Shown here in pieces: positions 1 through 6,689 of a DNA stretch of 64,000 nt. The translations under genes were made by a program, and so were the position numbers. Numbering within the stretch: position 1 is the first letter of the stretch; each line of letters opens with the position of its first letter. Below the pieces are notes generated by a model. It ran no database searches. It had not been told where the DNA came from and saw only the letters and a list, made by a program, of their open reading frames with translations. Origin of the DNA: Kribbella jejuensis (GTDB lineage: Bacteria; Actinomycetota; Actinomycetes; Propionibacteriales; Kribbellaceae); NCBI RefSeq assembly GCF_006715085.1, contig NZ_VFMM01000001.1, forward strand, positions 186,001-250,000, given 5' to 3'.

Positions 1-1455
1 GGCGGCCGGCGCGGCGACGTGGTTCACCACCACGCGCGGGAGCACGCCGAACGCCACGCAACCGACTGCCAGCACCCCGAACGCGACCAGGGCGCCGGGC
101 CGCGTCCGCTCCAGCGGGTCGTACTCGTCGTCGCGCCGGCGGAAGAACGCCAGGTATGTCGCCCGGCCGAGTGCGGCCACTGTCAGCACTTGGGCAAGCA
201 GCACCGCGACGAACGCGGCGGGATGGTCCGAGCGGAGTGCGTCGTGGATGAGCCCCAGCGATGCGTAGCCGTTGAGCGGCGGCACGCCCGCGATCGACGC
301 CGTACCGAGCAGGAACGCTGCGGTCGTCAACGGCCGGTGGCGGGCCAGACCGCCCATCTGCGACAGCCTGGTCATCCCGGTGGCGTGCACGATCGCGCCG
401 GCGCAGAGGAACAGCAGCGTCTTGAACAGGGCGTGATCGACGAGGTGATAGACGAACCCGGTGACCGCCGTGAGCGAGCCGGCGCCGACGGCTGTCAGCA
501 GCACCCCCATCTGGGAGACGGTGTCGTACGCCAGAAGTCTCTTCAGATCGTCCTGGCCGAGCGCGAGAGCGGCACCGGCGATCGCGGAGAGCGGGCCGAG
601 GACGAGCAGGATGCCGGGCAGGGCGGTCCGGTGTACGGCGTACACGTCCAGGGCGACTCGTGCGATCGCGACCACGCCGAGGTTGACCATGAGCCCGGAG
701 AACATCGCTGACACGGGGCCCGGCGCAGCGGAGTGTGCGTCGGCCAGCCAGCCGTGGAACGGCATCAAACCGGCCTTCGTGCCGAAGCCCGCGAGGAGGA
801 GGGCAAGGGCGACCAGGTCCGCCCTACCGGCGTTTCCGGTCAGAGCGTGCTGCAGTTGGCCGAGATTCAGGGCGCCGTGCCGGGAGTACAGCAACGCGGT
901 GGCGACGAAGACGAAGAAGCCGGCGAGGTTGGTGAGCACCATCATCTTGAAGGTTGCCTCGAGCGCCCATGGCCGCTCGAGGAAGAAGCCGGCCAGCCCG
1001 TAACTGGCCAGCGCCGCGACCTCGAACCAGACGAACAGGTTGAGCAGATCGGCCGTCAGCGCCGTACCGATCATTGCTGCGAGCAACAGTTGCGCGAGGC
1101 ATGCGTACCAGCCTGCCTCGTGGGCGCCGAGGCCGCCGAGCTCCGACAAGCTGTAGAGCAACAGTAGCGTGCCGATCGTTGCGGTCAGCAACGCGTAGGT
1201 GAGGCCGAACGGTTCGGCGGTGACGGTGATCCCGAGCTGCGCGCCGTCGACCGGGCCGACGTGGCCTACTGCGTGACCTTGGAGCTGTCCGGCGTACACG
1301 TCTGTGGCGAACGTCAGCAGGATCGCGGATGCTCCGCCCAGAGCCAGTAGTGAGACGACCATCGGGGCGCGGGGCGAGAGCCTGCTGAGCAACGGCGCGA
1401 GTACGGCGCCACCGATCGGTAGCACCACCGGCAGCGGCAACAGCGCGGGATCCAC
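1..1455 (-). CDS. mnhD: Mrp antiporter subunit D (ND2/ND4/ND5-like), 3' end outside window
   Basis: This is the proton-translocating, NADH-dehydrogenase-like subunit of a multisubunit cation/proton antiporter in the cytoplasmic membrane. I read the minus strand from a GTG at 1455, two bases after the mnhC stop; the frame stays open to base 1 (about 485 residues seen). It is a chain of hydrophobic helices. The family's key residues are visible: a glutamate in FVWFEVAALASYG (near residue 145) and a lysine in GTKAGLMPFHGWL (near 225), as in ND2/ND4/ND5 proteins. It is the last visible gene of an operon in which every gene touches or overlaps the next. Related ND4/ND5-like antiporter subunits are hard to separate by eye, so the D assignment rests on position after mnhC. 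The C-terminus and any following gene lie outside the window. Confidence 0.9.
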   Translation of the reverse strand, partial: MDPALLPLPVVLPIGGAVLAPLLSRLSPRAPMVVSLLALGGASAILLTFATDVYAGQLQGHAVGHVGPVDGAQLGITVTAEPFGLTYALLTATIGTLLLLYSLSELGGLGAHEAGWYACLAQLLLAAMIGTALTADLLNLFVWFEVAALASYGLAGFFLERPWALEATFKMMVLTNLAGFFVFVATALLYSRHGALNLGQLQHALTGNAGRADLVALALLLAGFGTKAGLMPFHGWLADAHSAAPGPVSAMFSGLMVNLGVVAIARVALDVYAVHRTALPGILLVLGPLSAIAGAALALGQDDLKRLLAYDTVSQMGVLLTAVGAGSLTAVTGFVYHLVDHALFKTLLFLCAGAIVHATGMTRLSQMGGLARHRPLTTAAFLLGTASIAGVPPLNGYASLGLIHDALRSDHPAAFVAVLLAQVLTVAALGRATYLAFFRRRDDEYDPLERTRPGALVAFGVLAVGCVAFGVLPRVVVNHVAAPAA

Positions 1456-1457
1456 GG

Positions 1458-1826
1458 TCAGCCGCGCAGATCGCGGACCCGGTCCGCGTCCAGGGTCCGG
1501 TAGTGCTGAGCGATCCGCACCACGGTGACGAGCAGCACGGCAGTCACGGCGACACCGATCACGATCGCGGTCAGACAGACGTTCTGCAGCACCGGATCCG
1601 CAACGTTGCCCCGGGCAAGGTCTTGCTCCGATTGTCCTCCGGGCGGCTTCAGCAACACCGGCGCGGTGGATCCCCGGCGATAGGCCGCCGAGAGCAACAA
1701 CAAGTACCCCGAGGACTCGATCAACGACAACCCCATCACGATCTTGACCAGATTCCGCCGGGTCAGGATGACCGCGACGCCCAGCGCGAACACCACCACC
1801 CCGACGAGATAGTTGACAAGGATCAT
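1458..1826 (-). CDS. mnhC: Mrp antiporter subunit C (NuoK-like)
   Basis: Small membrane subunit of the Mrp-type antiporter, 122 residues, the usual size for MnhC. Three hydrophobic segments (about 5-25, 28-48 and 84-106) give the NuoK fold, and the family stretch NLVKIVMGLSLIESSGYLLLL is seen with its acidic residue in helix 2. Its start overlaps the stop of the preceding MbhE/MnhB gene by 4 bases (ATGA), so translation is probably coupled. MnhC is thought to sit beside the D-type subunit in the proton path. The assignment is firm from sequence and gene order together. Confidence 0.92.
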   Translation of the reverse strand: MILVNYLVGVVVFALGVAVILTRRNLVKIVMGLSLIESSGYLLLLSAAYRRGSTAPVLLKPPGGQSEQDLARGNVADPVLQNVCLTAIVIGVAVTAVLLVTVVRIAQHYRTLDADRVRDLRG

Positions 1827-2785
1827 CGACTGTCCTCCCCGTCACCCCCGGGTTGGGTCGAGTCTGCGGCATCGGGATTCGCTGGAGTCCAGTCGTGGCG
1901 GATCGCGAGGAACGAGAAGATGACGATGGTCAGGCCCGTACCTACCTCGATCAGCTCGGCTACGGAGAACGCCTGCATGGTGCCACCGCTGCGGAACGTC
2001 TGTTCCGGTGCCAACGGCAACCAGTTCGCGCCGAACGAACCTTTCAGTGCGAGCCCGAGCGCCAGCACGACGATCACCAGCAGTGCGCCGATCAACTCGA
2101 GCACCTCCAGCGGACCCGGGCGTACCAGTCTGGCGATCCGTCGGTAGCCGAACCCGGCGTACACAAGCAACACGACCCCCACGAGCACGACGCCCGCGGG
2201 GAACCCGCCACCCGGTGAGTATCCCTGCACGACCAGATACCCACCCGCGACAGCAAGCACCGGCAACACCCATCTGATCGCCACTCGCACCACGACCGTC
2301 ATCCCCTGCGCCGCCTCGGGCGCCGCGGTCCCCACCGGCTCCGCGTCCGGCGTCTCCGGCCGGCCGGCACTCGCCTCACCTGCGTTCGCCGCAGCATCAT
2401 CGTCTTCGCGGGTGTCGGCGGCTCGGGCGGTGCGTTCGGTCGGGCCGACGGGCTCGTCGCCAGGGTTCTGGTACCGCTGCTCCTCCTGCCCCGCCTCCTC
2501 CTCGCCGAAGTAGTCGTGCCGCCGTTCCCGATGCCGCGCGAGCAACAGCACACTGACCACCGCCGCGAGCAGCAGGAACGTCTCCCCGAACGTGTCGAAC
2601 GTCCGGGTCCCGTAGACAACCTCGCTGACCGGTTCCGTCGTACGCCAGTCAGGCAGCGCGACCGTCATCGCCTGCCGTGCGATGTGCGGCAGAGCGGCAC
2701 CTTCGCGCGGCAGGTCGACGACAGCCACACCGAGTACCCCCGCAGTCGCGACCGCGAACACCCATCCGACAACGGCTCTTCTCAT
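1823..2785 (-). CDS. mnhB: MbhE-like/MnhB fusion subunit of Mrp antiporter
   Basis: A 320-residue membrane protein made of two parts. Residues 1-85 carry an N-terminal helix and a second helix around FGETFLLLAAVVSVLLLARHR, matching the MbhE-type piece found at the C-terminus of classical MnhA. Residues 90-155 are a hydrophilic Glu/Ala/Pro-rich linker. Residues 160-310 are a MnhB domain with four helices and the family hallmark QGYSPGGGFPAGVV. In standard Mrp the first part belongs to subunit A; here it is fused to B. It overlaps the DUF4040 gene by 4 bases upstream and mnhC by 4 bases downstream. The unusually long linker is the odd feature. The role in the complex is inferred from the family. 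Confidence 0.85.
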   Translation of the reverse strand: MRRAVVGWVFAVATAGVLGVAVVDLPREGAALPHIARQAMTVALPDWRTTEPVSEVVYGTRTFDTFGETFLLLAAVVSVLLLARHRERRHDYFGEEEAGQEEQRYQNPGDEPVGPTERTARAADTREDDDAAANAGEASAGRPETPDAEPVGTAAPEAAQGMTVVVRVAIRWVLPVLAVAGGYLVVQGYSPGGGFPAGVVLVGVVLLVYAGFGYRRIARLVRPGPLEVLELIGALLVIVVLALGLALKGSFGANWLPLAPEQTFRSGGTMQAFSVAELIEVGTGLTIVIFSFLAIRHDWTPANPDAADSTQPGGDGEDSR

Positions 2786-3072
2786 GGCCGGTCGTCCGGA
2801 TCGTCAGCCGGCTCGCCGAGTTCGGTACGGTCCTCGACGTCGGTCCGGACCTTGCCGATCGCGATCAGGTACAGCGTCGGCAACGCGATCGCCCCGACCA
2901 CGATCTGCGCGTGCGCGTCGTCCGGTGCACCGAGTACGACGAAAAGCAATCCCAGCACGGTCCCGACCAGCGACAACGCCATCGCGGCACCGGCCAGATT
3001 GCGCAACCTGACCACGAGTACGGCACCGGTGAGCACGACGGCGAGGCACAGGTAGTCGAGCACCCAGAACAT
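2782..3072 (-). CDS. MbhD-like DUF4040 antiporter subunit
   Basis: A 96-residue membrane protein with three hydrophobic segments (about 3-22, 27-47 and 54-71) and an acidic C-terminal tail. It matches the DUF4040/MbhD module, which in classical Mrp operons is the C-terminal part of the large MnhA subunit and in archaeal membrane-bound hydrogenases is a separate gene. The start chosen is the ATG at 3072, which shares one base with the mnhG stop; a longer upstream frame would run back through mnhG and is not credible. Its acidic residues APDDAHAQ between helices are consistent with a cation or proton path, but that is inference. Confidence 0.82.
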   Translation of the reverse strand: MFWVLDYLCLAVVLTGAVLVVRLRNLAGAAMALSLVGTVLGLLFVVLGAPDDAHAQIVVGAIALPTLYLIAIGKVRTDVEDRTELGEPADDPDDRP

Positions 3073-3404
3073 CACGACCTCCCCCGCTCCCGCGGTTCGT
3101 CTGCGACCGCGCCGGACCATTGACGGATACCGGTCTTGTACGCCGCCCTGCCGAGCGCGTGTGACGCGGCCGGGTTCAGCACGAGCAGCAGGAACGCCAC
3201 GATCAGCGCGTGTACGCCGTACTGCGACAGCAAACCCTTGCTGACGGCAACCGCCAGCAAGGCCGGTATCGCTCCCATCGTGATGACCTTGGACGTGCAC
3301 TGGATGCGCGAGTACACGTCAGGCATCCGCAGGACCCCGATCGCCCCGGTGAGCGAGAAGAACAGCCCGACCAGCGACAGCACGACGACAAGTGCGGTTC
3401 TCAC
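3072..3404 (-). CDS. mnhG: Mrp antiporter subunit G
   Basis: A 110-residue protein with three hydrophobic segments. The MnhG signature is clear: GLFFSLTGAIGVLRMPDVYSR (residues 13-33), then a central helix beginning near TMGAIPALLAVAV. The GTG at 3404 is chosen because it overlaps the mnhF stop by 4 bases (GTGA), the coupling used throughout this operon. MnhG is a small structural subunit needed for assembly of the antiporter, as known from the family; its exact task is unclear. The C-terminal 25 residues are hydrophilic and probably cytoplasmic. Confidence 0.92.
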   Translation of the reverse strand: MRTALVVVLSLVGLFFSLTGAIGVLRMPDVYSRIQCTSKVITMGAIPALLAVAVSKGLLSQYGVHALIVAFLLLVLNPAASHALGRAAYKTGIRQWSGAVADEPRERGRS

Positions 3405-3661
3405 AACAGACCACGCTCCAGAAACCGCGCCCAGACGAGCGCACCGAGGTAACTGAACGACGCCATCCACAGTGCGACGTCGAGGTAGATCGTGCGGTCC
3501 GCGTACGCGGCGAAGAACAGCAACGACAAGGTCGCCTGGGTCGAGACCGCGTTCAGGGCAACGACCCGGTCAGTCACCGAGGGGCCCATTGCGAGCCGCA
3601 CCACCAGCAACCCGGCCACGGCCAACTCGAGGATTGCCACTAATCCCAAGATCTCAACCAT
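3401..3661 (-). CDS. mnhF: Mrp antiporter subunit F
   Basis: An 86-residue, three-helix subunit. The family segment GPSVTDRVVALNAVS (about residues 26-40) is present and carries the conserved Asp-Arg pair. The ATG at 3661 is preferred over an in-frame ATG at 3673 because a GGAG sits six bases upstream of it; this leaves an 8-base overlap with mnhE. It is followed by mnhG with a 4-base overlap. MnhF is an essential small membrane subunit of the complex in studied bacteria. Confidence 0.92.
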   Translation of the reverse strand: MVEILGLVAILELAVAGLLVVRLAMGPSVTDRVVALNAVSTQATLSLLFFAAYADRTIYLDVALWMASFSYLGALVWARFLERGLL

Positions 3662-4163
3662 CGACGTCTCCATACCCGGTTCGCGTGCGGGCGTCGATCC
3701 GGTGCTCCAGCGGGCCGATGATCTCGCCGTACCGCCAGCCTGCTGCTGGTACGGCGACGCAGTGGTACAGGAGTTCGCGGCGCGACCGATCCAGGTCGAT
3801 GAGCTGGTTGTCGACGATCAGCGAGCTGATGATCCCCACCGCGGCCACGCGGCTCTCGTCCTCGAAGCGCGTCGGCACGATCACCATTCCTGTTGCCAAA
3901 GGCAATGACAGCGTCCAGATCCGGCGCGCCAGCGAGAGGTTGGCCCGAAGTACCTTGAAGGCAACGAAACCGGCGAGCCGAAGCATCGACAGCGCCCGCC
4001 ACGGCCGAACAACTGAGCCCAGCGGCGCAAGCGACCAGGCAACCAGCAGGCTGACGACCGAGCCGGTGACAAGTGATTCAACGGTCAACAGTGAGGTCAG
4101 CGCCAGCCAGACGAGAAAACACCAGAACGTGAGCACTCCGACCGTCGTCGCACGCCTAGCCAT
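3654..4163 (-). CDS. mnhE: Mrp antiporter subunit E
   Basis: First gene of the antiporter operon, 169 residues. Two or three N-terminal hydrophobic segments (about 7-50) are followed by a helix and a soluble tail, as usual for MnhE. Family features seen are RPWRALSMLRLAGFVAFKVLRANL and the tail segment TRFEDESRVAAVGIISSLI. The ATG at 4163 is preceded by AAGGAG at ideal distance, so the longer upstream reading is rejected. A SigB-type promoter candidate lies 27-52 bases upstream. The complex likely exports Na+ or another monovalent cation in exchange for protons; the actual cation cannot be read from the sequence. Confidence 0.9.
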   Translation of the reverse strand: MARRATTVGVLTFWCFLVWLALTSLLTVESLVTGSVVSLLVAWSLAPLGSVVRPWRALSMLRLAGFVAFKVLRANLSLARRIWTLSLPLATGMVIVPTRFEDESRVAAVGIISSLIVDNQLIDLDRSRRELLYHCVAVPAAGWRYGEIIGPLEHRIDARTRTGYGDVDG

Positions 4164-4189
4164 CGGCACTCCTTCCGCCCCTTCGAGCG

Positions 4190-4215
4190 GTACCCGTGAA
4201 CGCGCCGGCACATTC
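4190..4215 (-). promoter_or_regulatory. SigB-type promoter candidate of the mnh operon
   Basis: On the minus strand, GAAT, 16 bases, then GGGTAC fits the actinobacterial SigB pattern GNNT-N14..16-GGGTAY. The -10 lies 27 bases before the mnhE start, leaving room for its AAGGAG ribosome site. The -35 box is weak, and a 20-bp dyad touches it. Confidence 0.5.
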
Positions 4216-4233
4216 GTTGCCTTATGACAACGA
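4214..4233 (-). promoter_or_regulatory. 20-bp dyad next to the -35 box (copy A)
   Basis: Minus-strand sequence TCGTTGTCATAAGGCAACGA has perfect 6-base inverted arms (TCGTTG/CAACGA) around 8 bases. An almost identical element (two central bases differ) occurs at 11771-11790, in the same place relative to another SigB-type promoter. It looks like a binding site for a dimeric regulator; the protein is unknown. Confidence 0.5.
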
Positions 4234-4639
4234 TGCCGTGTTGACGTGAGCACGAGCGAGGGGTGAGATGGGAGCGAACAGCCCTCCAACAGCAAGGGGC
4301 CGCCCCGTCCGGTCCGCTAGGACAGGTTGATGGACGTACTTCACGGCACTGCCGACCGCGACCTCCGTCGCGGCTCCCTCGCACGCCCGGCCGCCGCGAA
4401 GCACCTCATCAGGGCGGCCACGTCCCCTCGCACCCCCCGTCCGGCCGCACCCACCGGCGCCGGCTAACAGCTCGGTCGAGCCGGGAAGCGCCGAGTGCGG
4501 TCAGCAAGAAGACTGGGTCTCCCGCCTCCCGGCCCCACCGAGTAACCCTGCACGCCCGCGCCACCCCGGGCCTCTGCACCGCATTAGCACCCACGGGGAA
4601 CGCGCCCACGGGTCCCATAGGCACCTGAACGAGACGCAC
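4234..4639. other. Intergenic sequence without a supported gene
   Basis: About 400 bases upstream of the mnh promoter. Several short frames are open on both strands, but none has a ribosome site, recognisable protein or consistent codon use. It leads into the repeat array beginning near 4640. Confidence 0.6.
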
Positions 4640-4935
4640 GCCGGGCCCGTACGCGCCACATGTACTAACAACGGTTCGTACCCACGCCACCTGCACCCAC
4701 GAGCCCGCAGACACGGCACATGTACGCACGGCCCGTACCCACGACACGTGTACGCACGAGCCCCCACGGCACGTGTCTCACTAGCCCGCACAGGCCTCAC
4801 GTACTCACAATTCGTATGTGGCACACGCCCGTACGCGGCACATGTACGCACGCGCACCTACGGCACCTATACGCACGGGATCCAGGGCACCTGTGCTCAC
4901 GGTTCGTACACACGGCACGTGTACGCACGGGCTGC
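4640..4935. repeat. Degenerate ~28-bp repeat array (about ten units)
   Basis: Roughly ten imperfect units of 24-30 bases follow one another. The shared core reads GGCACRTGTACGCAC, usually preceded by GTTCGTACnCAC or a relative. The ends of units are marked by repeated ACGCAC or ACTCAC. Unit length varies and no unique spacers separate them, so this is a decayed tandem repeat rather than a CRISPR. The core contains the near-palindromes CACATGTAC and ACGTGTAC. Open frames across it give repetitive Cys/Arg/Tyr-rich peptides with no protein character. It lies between the antiporter operon and the small gene at 5023. Confidence 0.75.
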
Positions 4936-5022
4936 AGGCGCTCGGGCGCCACCCGAGGACGCATGGGGTGCCCGCGGGGCGGGAACCTGTATGCGGAGAG
5001 TGTCGTTCACGAGGAGGCTGAT

Positions 5023-5184
5023 ATGAGCACAGTCCCGTCACCCCAAGGTCCCATACCGCCGGTCGTCGACCCAGACCTGACCGACCCGGCCGCCCCACCA
5101 GACGATCCGGACATCTCCCCGGACCCCGACATCGAACCCAAGCCCGACGAGGACCCCGACGAGCAACTCCCCCGCGACACGTAA
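5023..5184 (+). CDS. Small acidic Pro/Asp-rich protein
   Basis: A 53-residue ORF starting at an ATG with a strong ribosome site (GAGGAGG, five or six bases upstream). The product is very acidic and proline-rich, with repeated D-P steps through the C-terminal half (residues 17-48, for example DPDISPDPDIEPKPDEDPDE). No hydrophobic segment, signal peptide or cysteine is present, so it should be soluble and disordered. I do not recognise a family. The good ribosome site and the contrast with the surrounding repeats support it as a real gene. No promoter was identified, and the hairpin at 5215-5304 could end its transcript. Confidence 0.55.
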   Translation: MSTVPSPQGPIPPVVDPDLTDPAAPPDDPDISPDPDIEPKPDEDPDEQLPRDT

Positions 5185-5214
5185 ACCGCCACACCCAGCA
5201 CCTAACCAAGCCCG

Positions 5215-5304
5215 AGTACTTCGGCCCGCGCACTCCGGCTCCTGGTACTTACGCCAACATCTGAGGCGCCAGTACCAGAACCGAAGAACGCGGGCCGAAG
5301 TACT
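5215..5304. repeat. Large inverted repeat (hairpin)
   Basis: A 16-base perfect arm AGTACTTCGGCCCGCG at 5215-5230 is matched by its complement at 5289-5304. Pairing continues inward with interruptions (CTGGTACT near 5251 against AGTACCAG near 5271), leaving a short loop around 5262-5266. Downstream of the 53-residue gene it could act as a terminator, though no T-run follows; it could also be a palindromic repeat element. Confidence 0.6.
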
Positions 5305-5410
5305 TGGGGACCACGCAGCCCCGATGCCGGGGCGGCTGTACCAAGCGGCGTATTCCAGGGGCGCACTTTGGCCAGAGCAGCTGGCGGCGCCGTACCCCTC
5401 CCAGCACCCC

Positions 5411-5500
5411 AGCCCCAGAGGCGTCGTACCGGGCCGCAATACCCCGGGAGGCGTCGTACCGGCCGCAGCACCCCGGGAGGCGTCGTACTGGTCGTAGTAC
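5411..5500. repeat. Tandem repeat, three ~29-30-bp units
   Basis: The 11-mer AGGCGTCGTAC recurs at 5419, 5449 and 5478, each copy embedded in a unit resembling CCGCAnnACCCCGGG followed by the 11-mer. Copies two and three are nearly identical; the first is more diverged. Confidence 0.75.
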
Positions 5501-5600
5501 TCCACGGGCGCAGGCCAGCCGCAGTACCCGGGAGAGGTCGTAGTGGCGGCAGTTCCGGGCGCAATGCGGTTCGCCGCGTCGGCGTACTTGTCCGGTGGCC

Positions 5601-5636
5601 CGGGGCGCAGTCCGGGGCGCAGTCCGGGGCGCAGTA
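5601..5636. repeat. 12-bp tandem repeat, three copies
   Basis: CGGGGCGCAGTC is repeated three times head to tail, the last copy ending in A instead of C. It is part of the repeat-rich, gene-free tract. Confidence 0.85.
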
Positions 5637-5928
5637 CTCGGCGGCGTCGAACCGGGCCTAGCGGCCGGGGCGCGGTCTTGGGCGTGGTGCTCTGGGTGCA
5701 GCATGCGGGTCGCTGTGGGCCATGGGCGTGGGACGGGGCTCGCAGTAGGTGCCGGGTGGGAATGGGGGCGGCTGCTGGAGAGGGGTGATCGGTCGCCGAC
5801 TGGTCACGGGATCGGCGACCGATCTGCTTGAGGCGGGTCGGGCCACGGTGGCGTGGCCACCGGGTTTCTGCGTTCCAACGTGGCTGGCGCGGTCGCGCTT
5901 CAGCGGCGGTCAGGTGCCCGTCGCGTTG
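5637..5928. other. Intergenic G-rich stretch without a supported gene
   Basis: About 290 bases between the 12-bp repeat and the 71-bp duplication. The plus strand is G-rich. Open frames exist but lack ribosome sites and recognisable products. Nothing further is seen. Confidence 0.5.
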
Positions 5929-6070
5929 TAGTGCTCGCCGGTGGCGGCGCAGCGTGGGTGGGCTGCGGAGCGGCTAGCGGTCGCCTCGGTTTGGGGCGCT
6001 AGTGCTCGCCGGTGGCGGCGCAGCGTGGGTGGGCTGCGGAGCGGTTAGCGGTCGCCTCGGTTTGGGGCGC
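5929..6070. repeat. 71-bp direct tandem duplication
   Basis: Positions 5929-5999 and 6000-6070 are identical except for one base. The second copy contains the last codons and the TAA stop (minus strand) of the gene ending at 6045. The single difference turns the matching position of the other copy into TAG. The duplication is therefore recent and copied a gene's 3' end together with about 45 bases downstream of it. Confidence 0.95.
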
Positions 6071-6635
6071 CGGGGTGGTTGGCTGGTGGGTTTTGGGCTG
6101 AGGTGGTGCGGGGTTCGTCTGGTGCGGTTTGGTCGCCGGGGCCGTCGTCGGTGGAGGTGCGGGCGCTAAGGTCGATGCGGCGGGTGCGGGCGAGGTACAG
6201 CGTTCCGCCGCCGATCAGGGCTGCTACGACCAGGACGCCCACGACGATCCATACCGCGCCCTTGTAGTCCTGGGGGCTTCCGTTGGCCGAGCCTGGCGGG
6301 TTCGGGGCCGGGGAGTTCTCACCGAGGGTCGGGGAAGGAGTCGGCGCCGCCTGAGCACGTGCCGAGCCAAGCGCGCCGACTTCGGCGGCTGCCGAGGCCA
6401 GCGTGCCGCCTACGGCGGCTGCTGAGCGGCTCGTGATGGCCCGAGTAGCCGACTGGTCGCGCATGCTGGCTCCAGTGGTCGAGGAGGTGCGGGCGCTGGC
6501 TCCCGTGGTCGAGGAGGTGTGCCTAGAGGCCGAGGCGGGTGTGGCTTGGGCGGTTGTTGCGCCGGTTGTGGCGGGTGCTAGTGCGAGCACCAGCAGAGCC
6601 GCTGCGGCGAGGGTTCGCGATGCTCTGCTCATCAT
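6045..6635 (-). CDS. Secreted/membrane-anchored Ala/Thr/Ser-rich protein
   Basis: A 196-residue exported protein of unknown function. Residues 1-32 form a signal peptide (ATG-ATG start, Arg, then an Ala/Leu core ending near ATA). Residues 33-120 are low-complexity Ala/Ser/Thr, with a repeated SSTTGASxR motif. One transmembrane helix follows at about 130-152 (GAVWIVVGVLVVAALIGGG), with a charged Pro-rich cytoplasmic tail. The ATG at 6635 is supported by a GTTT-N15-GGGCAC promoter whose -10 ends nine bases before it, so the mRNA would be leaderless. The stop codon lies inside the tandem duplication 5929-6070. It is divergent from the endonuclease gene. No catalytic motif is seen; a surface spacer or adhesion role is possible but unsupported. 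Confidence 0.75.
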   Translation of the reverse strand: MMSRASRTLAAAALLVLALAPATTGATTAQATPASASRHTSSTTGASARTSSTTGASMRDQSATRAITSRSAAAVGGTLASAAAEVGALGSARAQAAPTPSPTLGENSPAPNPPGSANGSPQDYKGAVWIVVGVLVVAALIGGGTLYLARTRRIDLSARTSTDDGPGDQTAPDEPRTTSAQNPPANHPGAPNRGDR

Positions 6636-6644
6636 GGGTTTCCG

Positions 6645-6669
6645 GTGCCCGGGATACATACCAGCAAAC
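6645..6669 (-). promoter_or_regulatory. SigB-type promoter for the exported protein
   Basis: Minus strand: GTTT, 15 bases, GGGCAC. The start codon pair ATGATG lies nine bases after the -10, implying transcription starts at or just before the ATG. Confidence 0.65.
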
Positions 6670-6689
6670 GAGCCGGGCACCACGGGAGC

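Noticed and set aside
4409-4857. Cys/Arg-rich small proteins encoded on the minus strand of the repeat array
   Set aside because: The peptides merely mirror the DNA repeat, overlap each other in different frames and lack start signals.
4640-4935. CRISPR-like array
   Set aside because: Units are degenerate, directly adjacent, of variable length and have no unique spacers; no cas genes are in the window.
4164-6044. Genomic-island boundary, att site or insertion sequence
   Set aside because: No integrase, transposase, tRNA or terminal inverted repeats with target duplication were found; only local repeats are present.
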